Under the pieces are notes generated by a model. That model made no database searches and was not told the origin of the DNA. It saw only the letters and a program-made list of their open reading frames with translations. Of a DNA stretch of 6,226 bases, positions 5,357 to 6,226 are shown one piece after another. This stretch comes from an uncultured Prevotella sp. (lineage in GTDB: Bacteria > Bacteroidota > Bacteroidia > Bacteroidales > Bacteroidaceae): NCBI GenBank assembly GCA_934183355.1, contig CAKPST010000078.1, positions 1 to 6,226 on the forward strand, read 5' to 3'. Each line of letters opens with the position of its first letter. Position 1 is the stretch's first letter. The position numbers were made by a program, and so were the translations under genes.

Positions 5357-6193
5357 TTACTGTAGGCGGAATGTAACAGGAACCTGATACTTCACACGTA
5401 CAGCAGAGCCATTCTGCTTACCAGGAGTCCACTTAGGCATGCTCTTAACCACACGCATAGCCTCACGGTCGAGAGACGGGTCAACCGAACGCATAACGTT
5501 AACGTCGGTGATAGAACCGTCACGCTCTACAACGAAGCCTACAACAACACGACCCTGAACGCCGTTCTCGGCAGCTACTGTCGGGTAGTGGATGTTGTCG
5601 CGGAGGTAACCCATAAGGGCAGCGTCGCCACCAGGGAACATAGGCATCTGCTCTACAACGGTGAAGATCTTAGTCTCCTCAACCACATGCTTCGGAGGTT
5701 CCGGAGCGGCGATATCTTCCTTAGCCTTAAGCACAGCGCCACCTACCTCGTCGTTACCCTCAACAGTGAAGGCACCGACAGCCTTGTCGCTCTTCTGTAC
5801 TTCATCGAGCTTAATCTCGTCCTCTTCCTTCACCTCTTCGTCCTTCTTGATGACAGGAGCGGTGAACTTAACTGAAGACTTAACCTGCTCAACAACCTTT
5901 TCGGGCTCTTGTCTGATGATTTCCTTCTTCTCAACCTTGGCCTCTTTCTTCTTCTCAGTATTGAGATTAGCGAGTTCCACAGCCTGAGTGTTCTCAACCT
6001 TCTTATTAGCCTCAGCCATGCGCTGGAGCTGAAGTCCGAGATAAAGGAGTACTGCAGCAAGGCCAACGATAATCAAAGCCCAAACGTTACGCTTGCCAGT
6101 GCTTTTGCGCAACTGATAGGCTCCGTATGACTGGTTTCTGCCCTCGAACACAAGGTCAGTCCACTCATTGGATATCAAATCTATTTTTGACAT
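5357..6193 (-). CDS. tonB: Energy transducer TonB
   Basis: The 278-aa inner-membrane protein transmits proton-motive energy from an ExbB/ExbD motor to outer-membrane TonB-dependent transporters. It has a cytoplasmic N-terminus with the Bacteroidetes motif GRNQSYGAYQLRK (18-30) and one membrane helix at about 37-55 (VWALIIVGLAAVLLYLGLQ). A Lys/Glu/Pro-rich periplasm-spanning linker (about 60-180) follows, then a C-terminal TonB domain (about 185-278). That domain shows MFPGGDAAL, YP (203-204), GRVVVGFVVERDGSI, the PSLDREAMRVVKSMPKWTPG segment and a final VKYQVPVTF strand. Length and domain order are normal for Bacteroidetes TonB. The ATG at 6193 has an AAAGGA site 7 nt upstream. The 33 nt beyond it to the window edge hold no consensus promoter, so exbB/exbD genes are expected just outside. 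The PstS-like lipoprotein and TPR genes follow downstream. Confidence 0.92.
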   Translation of the reverse strand: MSKIDLISNEWTDLVFEGRNQSYGAYQLRKSTGKRNVWALIIVGLAAVLLYLGLQLQRMAEANKKVENTQAVELANLNTEKKKEAKVEKKEIIRQEPEKVVEQVKSSVKFTAPVIKKDEEVKEEDEIKLDEVQKSDKAVGAFTVEGNDEVGGAVLKAKEDIAAPEPPKHVVEETKIFTVVEQMPMFPGGDAALMGYLRDNIHYPTVAAENGVQGRVVVGFVVERDGSITDVNVMRSVDPSLDREAMRVVKSMPKWTPGKQNGSAVRVKYQVPVTFRLQ

Positions 6194-6200
6194 TTCTTCG

Positions 6201-6206
6201 TCCTTT
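6201..6206 (-). promoter_or_regulatory. Shine-Dalgarno-like site of tonB
   Basis: AAAGGA on the minus strand lies 7 nt before the tonB ATG, within GAAAGGACG. The four other protein genes in the window have A/T-rich or unrelated leaders with no such site, which fits the usual weak use of Shine-Dalgarno pairing in Bacteroidetes. It supports the chosen start. Confidence 0.55.
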
Positions 6207-6226
6207 CTTTAATTATTAGTCATTTA

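Noticed and set aside
5661..5987. 108-codon Ser-rich open frame on the plus strand opposite tonB
   Set aside because: It mirrors the Lys/Glu-rich linker codons of tonB, which read as Ser/Phe/Leu on the other strand; no independent support.

Overview
The window looks like chromosomal DNA from a Bacteroidales bacterium, most likely Prevotella/Segatella or a close relative. The evidence is: two promoters of the Bacteroidetes type (TTTG, 19-20 bp, TAnnTTTG followed by CA); start codons mostly preceded by A/T-rich leaders without Shine-Dalgarno sequences; a TonB with the Bacteroidetes N-terminal YGAYQLR-type motif; and a lipoprotein and TPR protein next to it, as expected for that phylum. The genus is inference. 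There are no transposase, phage, CRISPR or conjugation genes, and all five protein genes appear intact.

Left part (1-1479). A single tRNA-Leu (anticodon UAG) lies on the minus strand at 131-212, with a clear promoter upstream (225-256) and an intrinsic terminator downstream (86-125). Beyond the terminator, at 31-75, is a second, unexplained nested inverted repeat. Between the tRNA promoter and the next gene lies a perfect 16-bp inverted repeat (293-308/351-366). The minus-strand gene at 394-1479 encodes a clear homologue of N-acetylhexosamine 1-kinase (NahK), a sugar kinase with the aminoglycoside/choline kinase fold. It has a strong promoter at 1569-1599.

Middle (1480-2635). A secreted TraB/GumN (Tiki-like) family protein is encoded on the plus strand at 1629-2534, and a strong hairpin terminator (2562-2595) separates it from the converging minus-strand genes.

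Right part (2636-6226). Three minus-strand genes read in the order tonB (5357-6193), a PstS-like phosphate-binding-fold lipoprotein (4127-5098), and a large exported TPR protein (2636-4057). No promoter matching the phylum consensus is visible in either gap between them, so they probably form the distal end of an ExbB-ExbD-TonB energy-transduction operon whose upstream genes lie beyond the right edge. The 258-nt tonB-to-lipoprotein gap contains several inverted repeats that could process or attenuate the transcript. The likely theme is an inner-membrane TonB that energises outer-membrane transport, together with two envelope proteins of unknown exact job. The lipoprotein has lost the usual phosphate-binding signatures and has no pstCAB beside it.

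I do not see an obviously new multi-gene system. The best leads are the TonB/PstS-like/TPR association, a synonymous duplication of the last codons of the TPR gene, and the structured intergenic elements.
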